In this document: positions 7,033-15,033 of the stretch, piece by piece
How positions within the stretch are numbered: position 1 is the first letter of the stretch
How the letters are laid out: each line of letters opens with the position of its first letter
Assembly (NCBI RefSeq): GCF_000758545.1
Contig: NZ_CP009279.1
Coordinates: 2,666,001-2,730,000, forward strand
Origin: Paenibacillus sp. FSL H7-0737
GTDB lineage: Bacteria > Bacillota > Bacilli > Paenibacillales > Paenibacillaceae
Direction: 5' to 3'
Length of the DNA stretch: 64,000 bases
Notes under the pieces: generated by a model
What the model saw: the letters and a program-made list of their open reading frames with translations, nothing else
Told to the model about the DNA's origin: nothing
Databases searched by the model: none
Made by a program: the position numbers and the translations under genes

Positions 7033-8322
7033 ATGTCCACAAAAGCTGCGCAACGTACACATATCAGTTTGACGTCGCCATTTATCATGGAGATGTGGGT
7101 AATTATTTTTTTAGTTGAGTTTGTTAAAGGGTCGCTACTTGTCGCTTTGTTACCCGTATATATGGAGAATATTTTGGGTCTATCTGTTACGGTAGTAGGC
7201 TTTGCCTTTGCACTCCAGTATTTGGGGGATAATCTATTCCGCAGTCCTTCTGGCTGGGTTATGGAGCGCATAGGATTTCGCTGGACCATGACAAGTGCCT
7301 TGTTGTTGATCCTAGTAGCTGTTGGAATGATAATATATGCCAAAACAGCAGTTACGCTCTCGATTGCCTGTCTTATTCTTGGGATCGGGACATCCCCGCT
7401 TTGGCCTTGTGTGATGACCGGAATAACGGAATTGGCGGGATCTACTAAAAGCGGCAGCAGTGGAGCAGCTATGGGTGCTGTAGAGATGGCATCGCTCGCA
7501 GGAACGGGAATCGGTCCGATTGTAGTGAATTTTTTGATGGATCAGGGTGGACAAAGCTATCGTGTAGCCTTTTTGGTCCTGCTAGGGTGTGCTGCTGTAG
7601 TAGTTGTAGTTGCGCTTTTTCTACCTAAAAGAATCTCGTCAAGTGGCACTCATGCAGTTGTAAGGGACATGCAGGGGCTCGGCGGAGCTATTGAGCGTAA
7701 AAAAATCAGTCCATTAGAAAGTATAAAAAGAACACTGCATCAGGTCAGAACGACGCTTAAAGTCAGTCGCCTACTATATCCGGCCTTATTTCTTCAGGCT
7801 TTTGCCATTGGCTTGATGACGCCTGTAGTTACCTTGTTTGCACGTACGGAGCTTCATGTTAGTCCGAATCAATTTAGTCTGCTTCTGATTGCAGGTGGGG
7901 GAATTACGGTGCTTGCTCTAATTCCAGCAGGCAAGCTGGTGGACCGAATAGGAACAACTGTGTTTCTGAACATTGGCTTTTTGCTTGCCGCCTTTTCCCT
8001 TGCCCTGTTCTCACAGGTACGCTGGCTCCCGCTTGCTTTTATCGCGGTGGCATTGGTCGGTATAAGCTACGCGCTTATTCTCCCGGCATGGAACGCCTTT
8101 CTGGCTAAGCAAGTGCCTAAGGGGGAACGAGGGACTGTTTGGGGGCTTTTCTTGACCTTGCAAGGCTCAGGGATGGTGGCAGGACCAGTGATATCAGGGA
8201 GACTATGGGACCATGTAGGTCACGGTGTTCCGTTTCTGATGAGTGCAATTGTTATGTTGATACTCTTTGGGCTGCATTTACTAATTGTACACAGAACGAA
8301 GTTGAAATTTAAAACTAGTTGA
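7033..8322 (+). CDS. MFS transporter
   Basis: A 429-residue polytopic membrane protein with about 12 predicted helices in two halves joined by a charged loop (about 195-235, rich in Arg and Lys). The loop between helices 2 and 3 holds the MFS signature region (DNLFRSPSGWVMERIGFRW), and the second half repeats it as PAGKLVDRIG. Drug efflux or small-molecule export is the usual role; the substrate cannot be told. It is divergent from speA with 96 bases between starts, and an export link with polyamine metabolism would be guesswork. Confidence 0.85.
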   Translation: MSTKAAQRTHISLTSPFIMEMWVIIFLVEFVKGSLLVALLPVYMENILGLSVTVVGFAFALQYLGDNLFRSPSGWVMERIGFRWTMTSALLLILVAVGMIIYAKTAVTLSIACLILGIGTSPLWPCVMTGITELAGSTKSGSSGAAMGAVEMASLAGTGIGPIVVNFLMDQGGQSYRVAFLVLLGCAAVVVVVALFLPKRISSSGTHAVVRDMQGLGGAIERKKISPLESIKRTLHQVRTTLKVSRLLYPALFLQAFAIGLMTPVVTLFARTELHVSPNQFSLLLIAGGGITVLALIPAGKLVDRIGTTVFLNIGFLLAAFSLALFSQVRWLPLAFIAVALVGISYALILPAWNAFLAKQVPKGERGTVWGLFLTLQGSGMVAGPVISGRLWDHVGHGVPFLMSAIVMLILFGLHLLIVHRTKLKFKTS

Positions 8323-8333
8323 CCTTAGATGTG

Positions 8334-8378
8334 AAAAGCCGCTGACAACCTGAGAATTAGTTGTCAGCGGCTTTTTTT
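8334..8378. terminator. Terminator downstream of the MFS gene
   Basis: AAGCCGCTGACAAC pairs with GTTGTCAGCGGCTT, followed by a T-run on plus. The minus-strand side also has a short T-run, so it may work in both directions. Confidence 0.88.
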
Positions 8379-8413
8379 AGGAATTAAAAGGACTAAAAGA
8401 AATAAAAATTCAA

Positions 8414-8545
8414 TCAGCGTTTGGAGAAAGTGTGTTGCGGGTAAAAATAGTCAATAAACCAAGTTACCGCTACATAAACTGAAGTATAAAATAAGACTAA
8501 GACGAACGCAAAAGTAACTACTACTTGAAGAGGTCCGGCAGCCAT
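8414..8545 (-). CDS. Possible 43-residue single-pass membrane protein
   Basis: On the minus strand an ATG at 8543-8545 opens MAAGPLQVVVTFAFVLVLFY and continues to a TGA, giving one convincing hydrophobic helix with an aromatic, charged tail (WFIDYFYPQHTFSKR). No Shine-Dalgarno sequence is visible, which weakens the call. It fills most of an otherwise empty 230-base gap between the MFS terminator and the next gene. Unknown function if real. Confidence 0.3.
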   Translation of the reverse strand: MAAGPLQVVVTFAFVLVLFYTSVYVAVTWFIDYFYPQHTFSKR

Positions 8546-8609
8546 AAATAATCGGAAATTGAACAATTGTGTTGGCTTTGCAGATGTGAAGTAGTTAGGG
8601 GGGAGTGCC

Positions 8610-9206
8610 GTGAACAAAAACGACGAGGTGGAGTATTGTAACCTGGAGCTGCGTTTCGACAGACAGCATATCCAGGACCTGATCAAGGATTTGATTCAAA
8701 AAGGTTATTCCCTATATTGGAGCGAGAACGAACAGGTCTTTGTAATTTCGGTCCGTACGGGTCGTAAACTGGTGAAATTACGTTTTCAAAGGATCAAAGA
8801 TGGCTATAAACTCGTGGGTGACTATATGATTCGTGATGCTCGCTTGTCAGAATGGATGGAGAAGTTAATTGGGGACATGCGAGGCCATGCCATTGTAAAG
8901 CGCTTCAGAGACCGTCAGATTATTATTGAAAATATTTTGTTCGGCGAAGTGATTCGTCTTGTTGAAATCTCGGGTTATCAGCAGCGAGTCTTATACCAGA
9001 AGGGTCCTATGCTCACCGATGAGGAGCTGACCAAGCTCTATTATTCTGTTGAAGGAGAGGAACGAATTCGCCAGCGCAGGATTGAAGTGGATGAGCAGCT
9101 GGATCGATTAAATGATGCACTTAAGGCTGAGGATATGATTCGCGCGGAGAAATGCCGAGCTCAGCTTACCTTTTTGACGAAGGAATTGTATATGTTAGAA
9201 TGGTAA
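8610..9206 (+). CDS. Conserved hypothetical protein with UVR-like C-terminal helix pair
   Basis: A 198-residue soluble protein I cannot name. The first 130 residues mix beta-strands and helices and are rich in Arg, Ile and Glu (LELRFDRQHIQDLIKDLIQK, later IVKRFRDRQIIIENILFGE). Residues about 158-196 (LDRLNDALKAEDMIRAEKCR, then AQLTFLTKEL) have the helix-turn-helix spacing of a UVR motif, as in UvrB, UvrC and McsA, where it mediates protein contacts. The start is a GTG preceded by GGGGGGAG. Gene context gives no role. Confidence 0.65.
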   Translation: MNKNDEVEYCNLELRFDRQHIQDLIKDLIQKGYSLYWSENEQVFVISVRTGRKLVKLRFQRIKDGYKLVGDYMIRDARLSEWMEKLIGDMRGHAIVKRFRDRQIIIENILFGEVIRLVEISGYQQRVLYQKGPMLTDEELTKLYYSVEGEERIRQRRIEVDEQLDRLNDALKAEDMIRAEKCRAQLTFLTKELYMLEW

Positions 9207-9235
9207 ACAAGGTGCCGAAATAAGTTGCTTAGGGG

Positions 9236-9260
9236 CACCCCGAATTTCGGGGTGTCTTAG
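9236..9260 (+). terminator. Weak hairpin, possible terminator
   Basis: CACCCCGAA pairs with TTCGGGGTG almost without a loop, followed by the interrupted T-run TCTTAGATTTG. It lies 30 bases after the stop of the preceding gene. Confidence 0.45.
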
Positions 9261-9472
9261 ATTTGTTTGAGAACTTGCAGACAGGGGTTCACTTCTGGTG
9301 CTAAAAACGTTAAAATAGTCATTGTGATCATTTTCATATTGGCAATGGATTTGTCGATGAATTTGATCTTTATTCGCAGGGCAGGCTTTGCTGTCTCTGA
9401 TAAAGGGTGGTATTCTTATACTGCGAGAAATGGATTTCCAAAAAATATAGGGTGCAAAGGGTGGAGGACCAG

Positions 9473-10888
9473 ATGGCAAAACAACAAATCGGCGTTATTG
9501 GCTTGGCGGTAATGGGCAAGAATTTGGCTCTAAATATCGAAAGCAAAGGTTTTTCCGTATCCGTGTTTAACCGCTCACCGGAGAAGACACATGATCTTCT
9601 TGCTGAGGCGGAAGGTAAAAACCTCGTAGGCACATTTTCCGTTGAGGAATTTGTAGCTTCGCTGGAAACACCGCGCAAAATTCTGATCATGGTTCAAGCT
9701 GGTAAAGCTACTGATGCTACCATCGAGCAACTGTTGCCGCATCTTGATCAAGGCGACATTATTATCGACGGAGGAAATGCTTATTTCCCTGATACGGTTC
9801 GTCGCAGTAAATATCTGGAAGAAAAAGGTTTCCGCTTTGTCGGAACTGGGGTTTCTGGCGGTGAAGAAGGAGCTCTTAAAGGTCCTTCCATTATGCCTGG
9901 CGGTCAAGAAAGCGCGTATAAGCTAGTTGAACCAATCCTAACTGCAATCTCAGCTAAAGTTAACGGTGAGCCTTGCTGTACATATATCGGACCAGACGGT
10001 GCGGGACACTATGTTAAAATGGTGCACAACGGTATCGAATATGGTGATATGCAATTGATCTGTGAAGCTTACCAGCTGCTCAAAGACGTTCTAGGTCTGG
10101 ATGCAAAAGAACTTCACAACATTTTCAAAGAGTGGAATAGCGGTGAGCTCGACAGCTACCTGATCGAGATTACTACAGATATTTTTGCTCAGTATGATGA
10201 AGAAACTGGTAAACCAATGGTTGACGTGATCCTTGATTCCGCTGGCCAAAAGGGAACTGGTAAATGGACAAGCCAAAGCTCACTGGATCTTGGTGTACCT
10301 TTGTCCATGATTACCGAATCCGTATTCTCACGCTTCCTCTCTGCAATGAAGGATGAGCGCGTAGAAGCAAGCAAAGTGCTTAACGGACCAGAAGCTACAC
10401 CATTTGATGGTGACAAAGCTGAATTCATCGAGAACGTGCGTAAAGCATTGTTTGCAAGTAAAATCGTATCCTATGCTCAAGGTTTCGCTCAACTTCGCGT
10501 AGCTTCCGACGAATACGGTTGGGATCTGAAATATGGCGAGTTGGCTAAAATTTGGCGCGGCGGCTGCATTATCCGTTCCCGTTTCCTACAAAACATCACG
10601 GATGCTTACGAGAACAATGCAGATCTTAAGAACCTATTGCTTGATCCTTTCTTCAAGGATGTTATGGACAATTACCAATCCGCATGGCGTAAAGTTATCG
10701 CTTCAGCTGTAACGATGGGTGTTCCAGTACCTGGATTCTCCAGCGCATTGGCTTACTATGATAGCTATCGTACAGAAAGACTGCCTGCGAACCTGCTTCA
10801 GGCACAACGCGATTACTTCGGCGCACACACGTTCAAACGTGTAGACAAAGAAGGCGTTTTCCACCACAACTGGATGTCTGCAGAATAA
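9473..10888 (+). CDS. gndA: 6-phosphogluconate dehydrogenase, decarboxylating (GndA)
   Basis: A full-length 471-residue enzyme of the oxidative pentose phosphate pathway, converting 6-phosphogluconate to ribulose 5-phosphate, CO2 and NADPH. It begins with a Rossmann motif ([16 protein letters not shown], then VFNR), has the substrate signature [18 protein letters not shown] and the helical region [17 protein letters not shown], with Lys and Asn catalytic positions preserved. The ATG at 9473 is chosen because GTGGAGG lies five bases upstream and the Rossmann strand starts right after; the frame is open further upstream but without a second plausible site. A dispersed repeat lies in its 3' untranslated region before the terminator. 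Confidence 0.95.
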   Translation: MAKQQIGVIGLAVMGKNLALNIESKGFSVSVFNRSPEKTHDLLAEAEGKNLVGTFSVEEFVASLETPRKILIMVQAGKATDATIEQLLPHLDQGDIIIDGGNAYFPDTVRRSKYLEEKGFRFVGTGVSGGEEGALKGPSIMPGGQESAYKLVEPILTAISAKVNGEPCCTYIGPDGAGHYVKMVHNGIEYGDMQLICEAYQLLKDVLGLDAKELHNIFKEWNSGELDSYLIEITTDIFAQYDEETGKPMVDVILDSAGQKGTGKWTSQSSLDLGVPLSMITESVFSRFLSAMKDERVEASKVLNGPEATPFDGDKAEFIENVRKALFASKIVSYAQGFAQLRVASDEYGWDLKYGELAKIWRGGCIIRSRFLQNITDAYENNADLKNLLLDPFFKDVMDNYQSAWRKVIASAVTMGVPVPGFSSALAYYDSYRTERLPANLLQAQRDYFGAHTFKRVDKEGVFHHNWMSAE

Positions 10889-10904
10889 TCTAGTTTATTA
10901 CGGT

Positions 10905-11008
10905 TATAAGCAATGACGCCTTCGGCGTCCCTAAAGGACGGTAAGAAGCGTTTATGCGAGAAATATAAGGTTAATGTATAACATGAAACTTGTACTTTCT
11001 TATATTTT
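10905..11008 (-). repeat. Dispersed ~100-bp repeat, copy 1
   Basis: Reverse-complemented, this segment aligns along its whole length with 41729-41820 and 50888-50989. Shared blocks are AAAATATAAGAAAGTA, a central TATAC..T stretch, TTATATTTCTCGCATAAACG, CTTACCGTCCTTT and GACGCCGA. Arms AAATATAAG/CTTATATTT and the hairpin GACGCC-TTC-GGCGTC are visible. It lies between the gndA stop codon and the gndA terminator, so it is probably transcribed. No protein is encoded. Confidence 0.8.
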
Positions 11009-11010
11009 AA

Positions 11011-11063
11011 AAAAGTGGCCCGAATTGCTTCACCAGAAATGGGGAGGCTTTCGGGCCTTTTTT
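11011..11063 (+). terminator. Intrinsic terminator of gndA
   Basis: GGCCCGAA (11017-11024) pairs with TTCGGGCC (11050-11057), followed by TTTTTT. Confidence 0.85.
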
Positions 11064-11159
11064 GTTGAAGTTTTGATGTGTATTTACTATGTGAAGCAGA
11101 TTGTCTAATGTTTTGACCCTGTGTTATGATATGACAAATATCGCGGTTGGAGGATAGAC

Positions 11160-11708
11160 ATGGCTGGGGATACAGAAGAATTTAAAAAGTTCAACGAAGA
11201 GCAAAGAAATAAGAACATTATTTTAGTAGGGATGATGGCAACTGGGAAGTCAACAGTAGGCGCAATTTTGGCCGAGGAACTGGGTTACGAGCTGGTTGAT
11301 CTGGATCATGTCATTGTTGAAACTGAAGGCCGAAGTATTGCAGAAATTTTCGCGGAAGATGGAGAGCATTACTTTCGAAGCGTGGAAACAGCAGTACTAA
11401 AGCGTATGCTAGAGTCTGAGAATAAATTAATATCTACTGGTGGTGGCGCGGTATTGGCGCCGGGGAATACAGATTTAATGCTGAGTAAAGGGCATGTGGT
11501 TGCGCTAACGGCAACAGAAGAAGAGATTATTGCCCGCGTTAGTGGAGATCAGAATCGTCCGCTGCTCGCCGGCAATGCAGAAGAACGGGTTAGACGTATC
11601 ATGGAAGACCGTCGAGAAGCTTACCTGTTCGCGCATTACACGGTCGATACAACGGGACTGACAGCGGCAGAAGTGTCGCAATATATTTTAATGCATTACC
11701 GCGGCTGA
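11160..11708 (+). CDS. aroK: Shikimate kinase
   Basis: The 182-residue P-loop kinase phosphorylates shikimate at the 3-position in chorismate synthesis. Walker A is GMMATGKST (24-32). The shikimate-binding DLD follows at about 47-49, Arg in YFRSVE contacts substrate, and STGGGAVL is the conserved Gly loop. The lid arginine is in QNRPLL. The first 18 residues are a charged extension not needed for the fold. GGAGG lies before the ATG. aroA lies 420 bases downstream, with a rhodanese gene on the other strand between them. Confidence 0.92.
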   Translation: MAGDTEEFKKFNEEQRNKNIILVGMMATGKSTVGAILAEELGYELVDLDHVIVETEGRSIAEIFAEDGEHYFRSVETAVLKRMLESENKLISTGGGAVLAPGNTDLMLSKGHVVALTATEEEIIARVSGDQNRPLLAGNAEERVRRIMEDRREAYLFAHYTVDTTGLTAAEVSQYILMHYRG

Positions 11709-11712
11709 GCTT

Positions 11713-12018
11713 TTAAGAGAGTGTTTCATTCCATTCAATCATACCGCCGCTTAAATTTGTAGCATGATAGCCAAACTGTTGTAGATATTCGCAGACACGC
11801 TGGCTTCGAGCACCGGAACGGCAGATAAAGATCACTTTGGCATCGCTTGGAATATCCTCAGTGCGGTGTGGAATTTCTCCCATGGGGATATGCTGTGCAC
11901 CGGGAATCATCCCGAAGGCAACCTCTTCGTCTTCACGAACGTCGATGAGTACAAGGTCTTCTCCTGTCTCTAGACACTGCCGCAATTCTTGCGGTGTAAT
12001 TTGTGGAACATTATGCAT
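11713..12018 (-). CDS. Single-domain rhodanese-like protein
   Basis: A 101-residue rhodanese domain. LVLIDVREDEEVAFGMIPGA is the family signature, and the active-site loop CRSGARS holds Cys66, the sulfane-sulfur carrier. Likely role is sulfur transfer or a persulfide carrier in the cytosol. AAAGAGG precedes the ATG. It is encoded convergent to aroK with four bases between stop codons, and divergent from aroA. Confidence 0.88.
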   Translation of the reverse strand: MHNVPQITPQELRQCLETGEDLVLIDVREDEEVAFGMIPGAQHIPMGEIPHRTEDIPSDAKVIFICRSGARSQRVCEYLQQFGYHATNLSGGMIEWNETLS

Positions 12019-12127
12019 GGTTGTGACCTCTTTTCATCAGAAGAATGGTTTAATGATAACACAAGCATGGAATACCCTGTCAAACGAGCACTACATACAA
12101 CTATATCTACTAAGGAGAGTTTATATT

Positions 12128-13420
12128 ATGGACGTTATTGTTAGGCCAACGCCATCCCTGCAAGGAGAATTTGGGGCCCTCTCTTCCAAAAACTATACCA
12201 CTCGTTATTTGCTGGTTGCCGCATTGTCAGAAGGCGTAAGTACGATTTATCATCCGGCACATAGTGAAGATAGCGATGCCATCCGTCGTTGTATTGCAGA
12301 TTTGGGAGCTGTACTCACAGAAGATGATGAGAAGATTGTGATTCAAGGCTTTGGACGCAAACCTAAGGATGTTAAGGAACTTAATGTGGGGAATGCTGGA
12401 GCAGTATTACGTTTTCTAATGGCTGTAGCTGCTTTAAGCCCTGAGGTCACATTCGTAAATACGTATCCTGACTCATTGGGTAAACGTCCACATGACGACC
12501 TGATCGTATCTCTAGAACAGCTTGGTGTGAAGGTAGAGCATAATGAAGGTAAGTTGCCGATCACGATCCGCGGTGGCAAACCTGTTGGGGGTAGAATTAC
12601 AGTTTCGGGTGCTGTCAGCTCCCAGTTCCTAAGTGCTCTATTATTCTTGACACCATTGCTTGAAGAAGATAGTGAAATTATTGTCCTTGATGATTTGAAA
12701 TCAAAGGTTGTCGTAGGTCAGACACTAGAAGTGTTGGAGCAGGCAGGAATTGTGGTTCATGCGGCGGATGATTATATGTCCTTTAAAGTGCCAGGTCGTC
12801 AAGCCTATGCGGCAAAAACATATACCGTTCAAGGGGACTATCCTGGCTCTGCGGCTATTTTAGCAGCAGCTGCGGTTACAAAGTCAGATGTTAAGGTACA
12901 TCGACTTGTGGAACAGAGTAAGCAGGGAGAAAGAGCCATTGTTGATGTGTTGCGTATGATGGAAGTACCGCTTACTCATAAAGAGGGAACAGTTCACGTA
13001 CAAGGGAACGGCGTTCTAAAAGCTGTTGAATTCGACGGAGATGCTGCAACCGATGCGGTGCTGGCTATGGTAGCTGCTGCCGTATTTGCTGAAGGCACTT
13101 CACGATTCTATAACGTTGAGAACCTTCGGTATAAGGAATGTGATCGTATAACTGATTACTTGGCAGAATTGACTCGTGCAGGAGCCAATGTTGAGGAACG
13201 CCGCGATGAAATTATCGTTCACGGCATGCCTGAAGGCGTCGAAGGTGGTGTGACCATTAACGCGCATTACGACCACCGTGTAATTATGGCGCTGTCAGTA
13301 GTAGGTTTACGAGCCCGTAAACCACTATTGATCAAGGATGCTCACCATGTCGCTAAGTCGTATCCGCAATACTTTGATCACCTGCGTGCGCTTGGTGCGA
13401 ATGTGGAGTGGGTACAATAG
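12128..13420 (+). CDS. aroA: 3-phosphoshikimate 1-carboxyvinyltransferase (EPSP synthase), divergent type
   Basis: The 430-residue two-domain inside-out barrel enzyme joins shikimate 3-phosphate and phosphoenolpyruvate. Visible motifs are the N-terminal Lys21 loop (LSSKNYTTR), VGNAGAVLRFL (88-97), LGKRPHDDL, RYKECDRI and YDHRVIMALSVVGL. All are recognisable but deviate from textbook AroA (PGDKSISHR, GNAGTAMRPL, RxKESDR). In particular the residues matching E. coli Thr97 and Pro101 are Ala92 and Phe96. I start at the ATG at 12128 with AAGGAG nine bases upstream; the frame is open upstream, where it only overlaps the rhodanese gene. aroK lies close by on the same strand. Confidence 0.88.
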   Translation: MDVIVRPTPSLQGEFGALSSKNYTTRYLLVAALSEGVSTIYHPAHSEDSDAIRRCIADLGAVLTEDDEKIVIQGFGRKPKDVKELNVGNAGAVLRFLMAVAALSPEVTFVNTYPDSLGKRPHDDLIVSLEQLGVKVEHNEGKLPITIRGGKPVGGRITVSGAVSSQFLSALLFLTPLLEEDSEIIVLDDLKSKVVVGQTLEVLEQAGIVVHAADDYMSFKVPGRQAYAAKTYTVQGDYPGSAAILAAAAVTKSDVKVHRLVEQSKQGERAIVDVLRMMEVPLTHKEGTVHVQGNGVLKAVEFDGDAATDAVLAMVAAAVFAEGTSRFYNVENLRYKECDRITDYLAELTRAGANVEERRDEIIVHGMPEGVEGGVTINAHYDHRVIMALSVVGLRARKPLLIKDAHHVAKSYPQYFDHLRALGANVEWVQ

Positions 13421-13506
13421 AAGTAAGGGAGCTAGCGAATTTAGCTTCAGTCTTCAGTGAAGTAAATCAGGATCATAAAGTGTAACTATGGAAAGGGGCA
13501 CTGTGT

Positions 13507-13941
13507 ATGAGCTTTGAGAATCCAAGCCGGGAGCAGATCGGAGATATCCTTGCATCTGCCGGTAATATTGCAGTTGTTGGCCTGTCTGACAAAACAGACC
13601 GTACCTCCTATATGGTTGCGGGTGCTATGCAAAGTCGGGGATATCGGATCATTCCTGTAAACCCATTGGTTGATGGTGAAATACTGGGAGAAAAGTGCTA
13701 TCATACGTTAGCGGAAATTCCAGAGCCGGTGGACATTGTTAATGTGTTTCGTCGAAGCGAATACTGCGCAAAGGTCGCACAGGAGGCCGCTGAAATCGGC
13801 GCACGTGTGCTCTGGCTTCAGCAGGGTGTAATCAGCCAGGAAGCTGCTGAAATCGCCGCTGAGCACGGTATGACGGCGATTATGGACCGTTGTATCAAGG
13901 TCGAAGAAGCGATCACGATGCATGGGCGGACTCGGGCATAA
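13507..13941 (+). CDS. CoA-binding (YccU-like) protein
   Basis: A 144-residue Rossmann-fold protein. IAVVGLSDKTDRTSYMVA is the nucleotide-binding loop, followed by GYRIIPVNPLVDGEILGEKC and the strand IVNVFRR of the CoA_binding_2 family. Family members bind CoA, but their reaction is not established. The C-terminal MDRCIKVE is conserved in the family. A moderate AAAGGGG precedes the ATG. No obvious operon partner: aroA is 86 bases upstream on the same strand and may be co-transcribed. Confidence 0.82.
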   Translation: MSFENPSREQIGDILASAGNIAVVGLSDKTDRTSYMVAGAMQSRGYRIIPVNPLVDGEILGEKCYHTLAEIPEPVDIVNVFRRSEYCAKVAQEAAEIGARVLWLQQGVISQEAAEIAAEHGMTAIMDRCIKVEEAITMHGRTRA

Positions 13942-14010
13942 GGTTCGGTAGTTCAACACTTTATCTGACTATTGAGAAAAGTGAAGATCAGAGCGTGTGT
14001 CAAGGGATTT

Positions 14011-14137
14011 CGAACGAACCGACGAGCGGGCAAACGATGAACTGACGAGCTTATGAGCCGACAAACGAACCAACCGAGAGAACAATGAACCGGCGAGCCG
14101 ACAGACAAAAGAACAAACTAACAAACCAGCGAACTAA
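14011..14137. repeat. Low-complexity GAAC/GACG/AAAC-type degenerate repeat tract
   Basis: About 125 bases made almost entirely of overlapping four-base units such as CGAA, GACG, AACC and AAAC, with very few T on the plus strand. All plus-strand frames contain stops or have no start, so it is not coding. It follows the CoA-binding gene in a 408-base gap. Confidence 0.6.
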
Positions 14138-14180
14138 ATTTTTTGACGCTGAAGTAGTTGCAAATTTAATGTTAAAGAAC

Positions 14181-14230
14181 AGCCAAGATCAAAAGCATTG
14201 TTTGATTACGATTGGCTGCACAGACTGTGC
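14181..14230. other. Two hairpin-forming elements upstream of the nuclease-fold gene
   Basis: AGCCAA and ATCAAA (14181-14193) pair with TTTGAT and TTGGCT (14201-14217), then GCACA-GAC-TGTGC (14218-14230) forms a short palindrome. They lie before the promoter at 14260 and could be operators or the end of the upstream transcript. There is no T-run. Confidence 0.4.
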
Positions 14231-14259
14231 AATTTCTAATGCAAATCACTAACTGAGCT

Positions 14260-14268
14260 TGTTATACT
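14260..14268 (+). promoter_or_regulatory. Extended -10 promoter (TGTTATACT)
   Basis: TG-n-TATACT fits the extended -10 consensus; the matching -35 position (TGCAAA) is poor, as is usual for extended -10 promoters. Transcription would start near 14275, just before the terminator-like hairpin. Confidence 0.45.
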
Positions 14269-14282
14269 GAAGTTAGACGAAG

Positions 14283-14326
14283 AACGTCCTTTATCCGCAT
14301 AATTTGCGGTGAAGGGCGTTTTTTTA
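14283..14326 (+). terminator. Leader terminator upstream of the nuclease-fold gene
   Basis: AACGTCCTTTATCCGCA pairs with TGCGGTGAAGGGCGTT, followed by seven T. The next gene's ribosome-binding site begins eight bases later. It may terminate an upstream transcript or act as an attenuator. Confidence 0.75.
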
Positions 14327-14349
14327 TTTTTATAGGGGAGGATACCATA

Positions 14350-15018
14350 ATGGAATTTGAAGAAGCACATGGTATGTTCATTAACAAGCACTTGACTGAA
14401 AGATCAGGAGAAAGAAGGGGGAGGCTGGTTAGAGGGCATAATTATGCGGAGAAGTTGTTCTTGCAGAATGTATGGTGGCCATTGTTTGAGAGCCTTGATG
14501 ATTTGCATCCAGAATACGAAGTGTACGACTGGAATCGTAAATCTCAGTTTCTGGACTTCGCTTTTCTTCCGCAGAGCGGCGGCAGTCTCGGGATTGAGTG
14601 TGACGGGTTTCAAAGTCATGTGAAGGACATGGACCGCGAGAGATTCAACTACGCAGTTAATCGGGACACTTTTCTGACCGGAATGGGGTGGAAAATGATT
14701 CATTTTTCTGTTGATGATCTTCAGCACCGCCCCGAGGTGTGCCGGATGCTTTTGCAATTGGTGCTGGCACCTCATTTGGCGCGCAAATCTGCAGGCGTGG
14801 ATATTTTGTCTGAGGAGAAGGAGGTTCTACGGTTGGCTTGGCGACTGGGTAGGGCGATCCGTCCAAAGGATGTGACCACCTATTTCAGCATTAACTTTCG
14901 AACGGCGCGCAGATTGTTGCACTCGTTGAGTGAGAAGGGACTAATAAAGCCTGTAATTACGGGAGAACGGGTTCGACAATACGAAGTGAAAGCTATGCGA
15001 CCAGATCAAATATGGTAG
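14350..15018 (+). CDS. PD-(D/E)XK (DUF559/Vsr-like) nuclease-fold protein with C-terminal winged helix
   Basis: A 222-residue protein. The segment FLDFAFLPQSGGSLGIECDG followed by F-Q-S-H (about 74-97) has the order of a restriction-nuclease core: Asp, then a Glu-x-Asp/His-containing strand, as in DUF559 and very-short-patch repair nucleases. A later strand GMGWKMIHFSVDDL matches the G-(W/Y)-x-x-(I/L)-x-F element of that family. Residues about 160-215 look like a winged helix (TTYFSINFRTARRLLHSLSE, then GLIKPV). This suggests a DNA-binding protein with a possibly active nuclease domain. AGGGGAGG lies before the ATG. I do not recognise a named gene. Confidence 0.6.
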   Translation: MEFEEAHGMFINKHLTERSGERRGRLVRGHNYAEKLFLQNVWWPLFESLDDLHPEYEVYDWNRKSQFLDFAFLPQSGGSLGIECDGFQSHVKDMDRERFNYAVNRDTFLTGMGWKMIHFSVDDLQHRPEVCRMLLQLVLAPHLARKSAGVDILSEEKEVLRLAWRLGRAIRPKDVTTYFSINFRTARRLLHSLSEKGLIKPVITGERVRQYEVKAMRPDQIW

Positions 15019-15033
15019 GAGAGGGAGAATAAT

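Noticed and set aside
9267..9472. Hydrophobic plus-strand frame upstream of gndA
   Set aside because: No ribosome-binding site at its ATG and it runs through the gndA ribosome-binding site and start region; treated as non-coding leader.
14350..15018. Restriction-modification system
   Set aside because: No methyltransferase or specificity gene adjoins the nuclease-fold gene; it stands alone.
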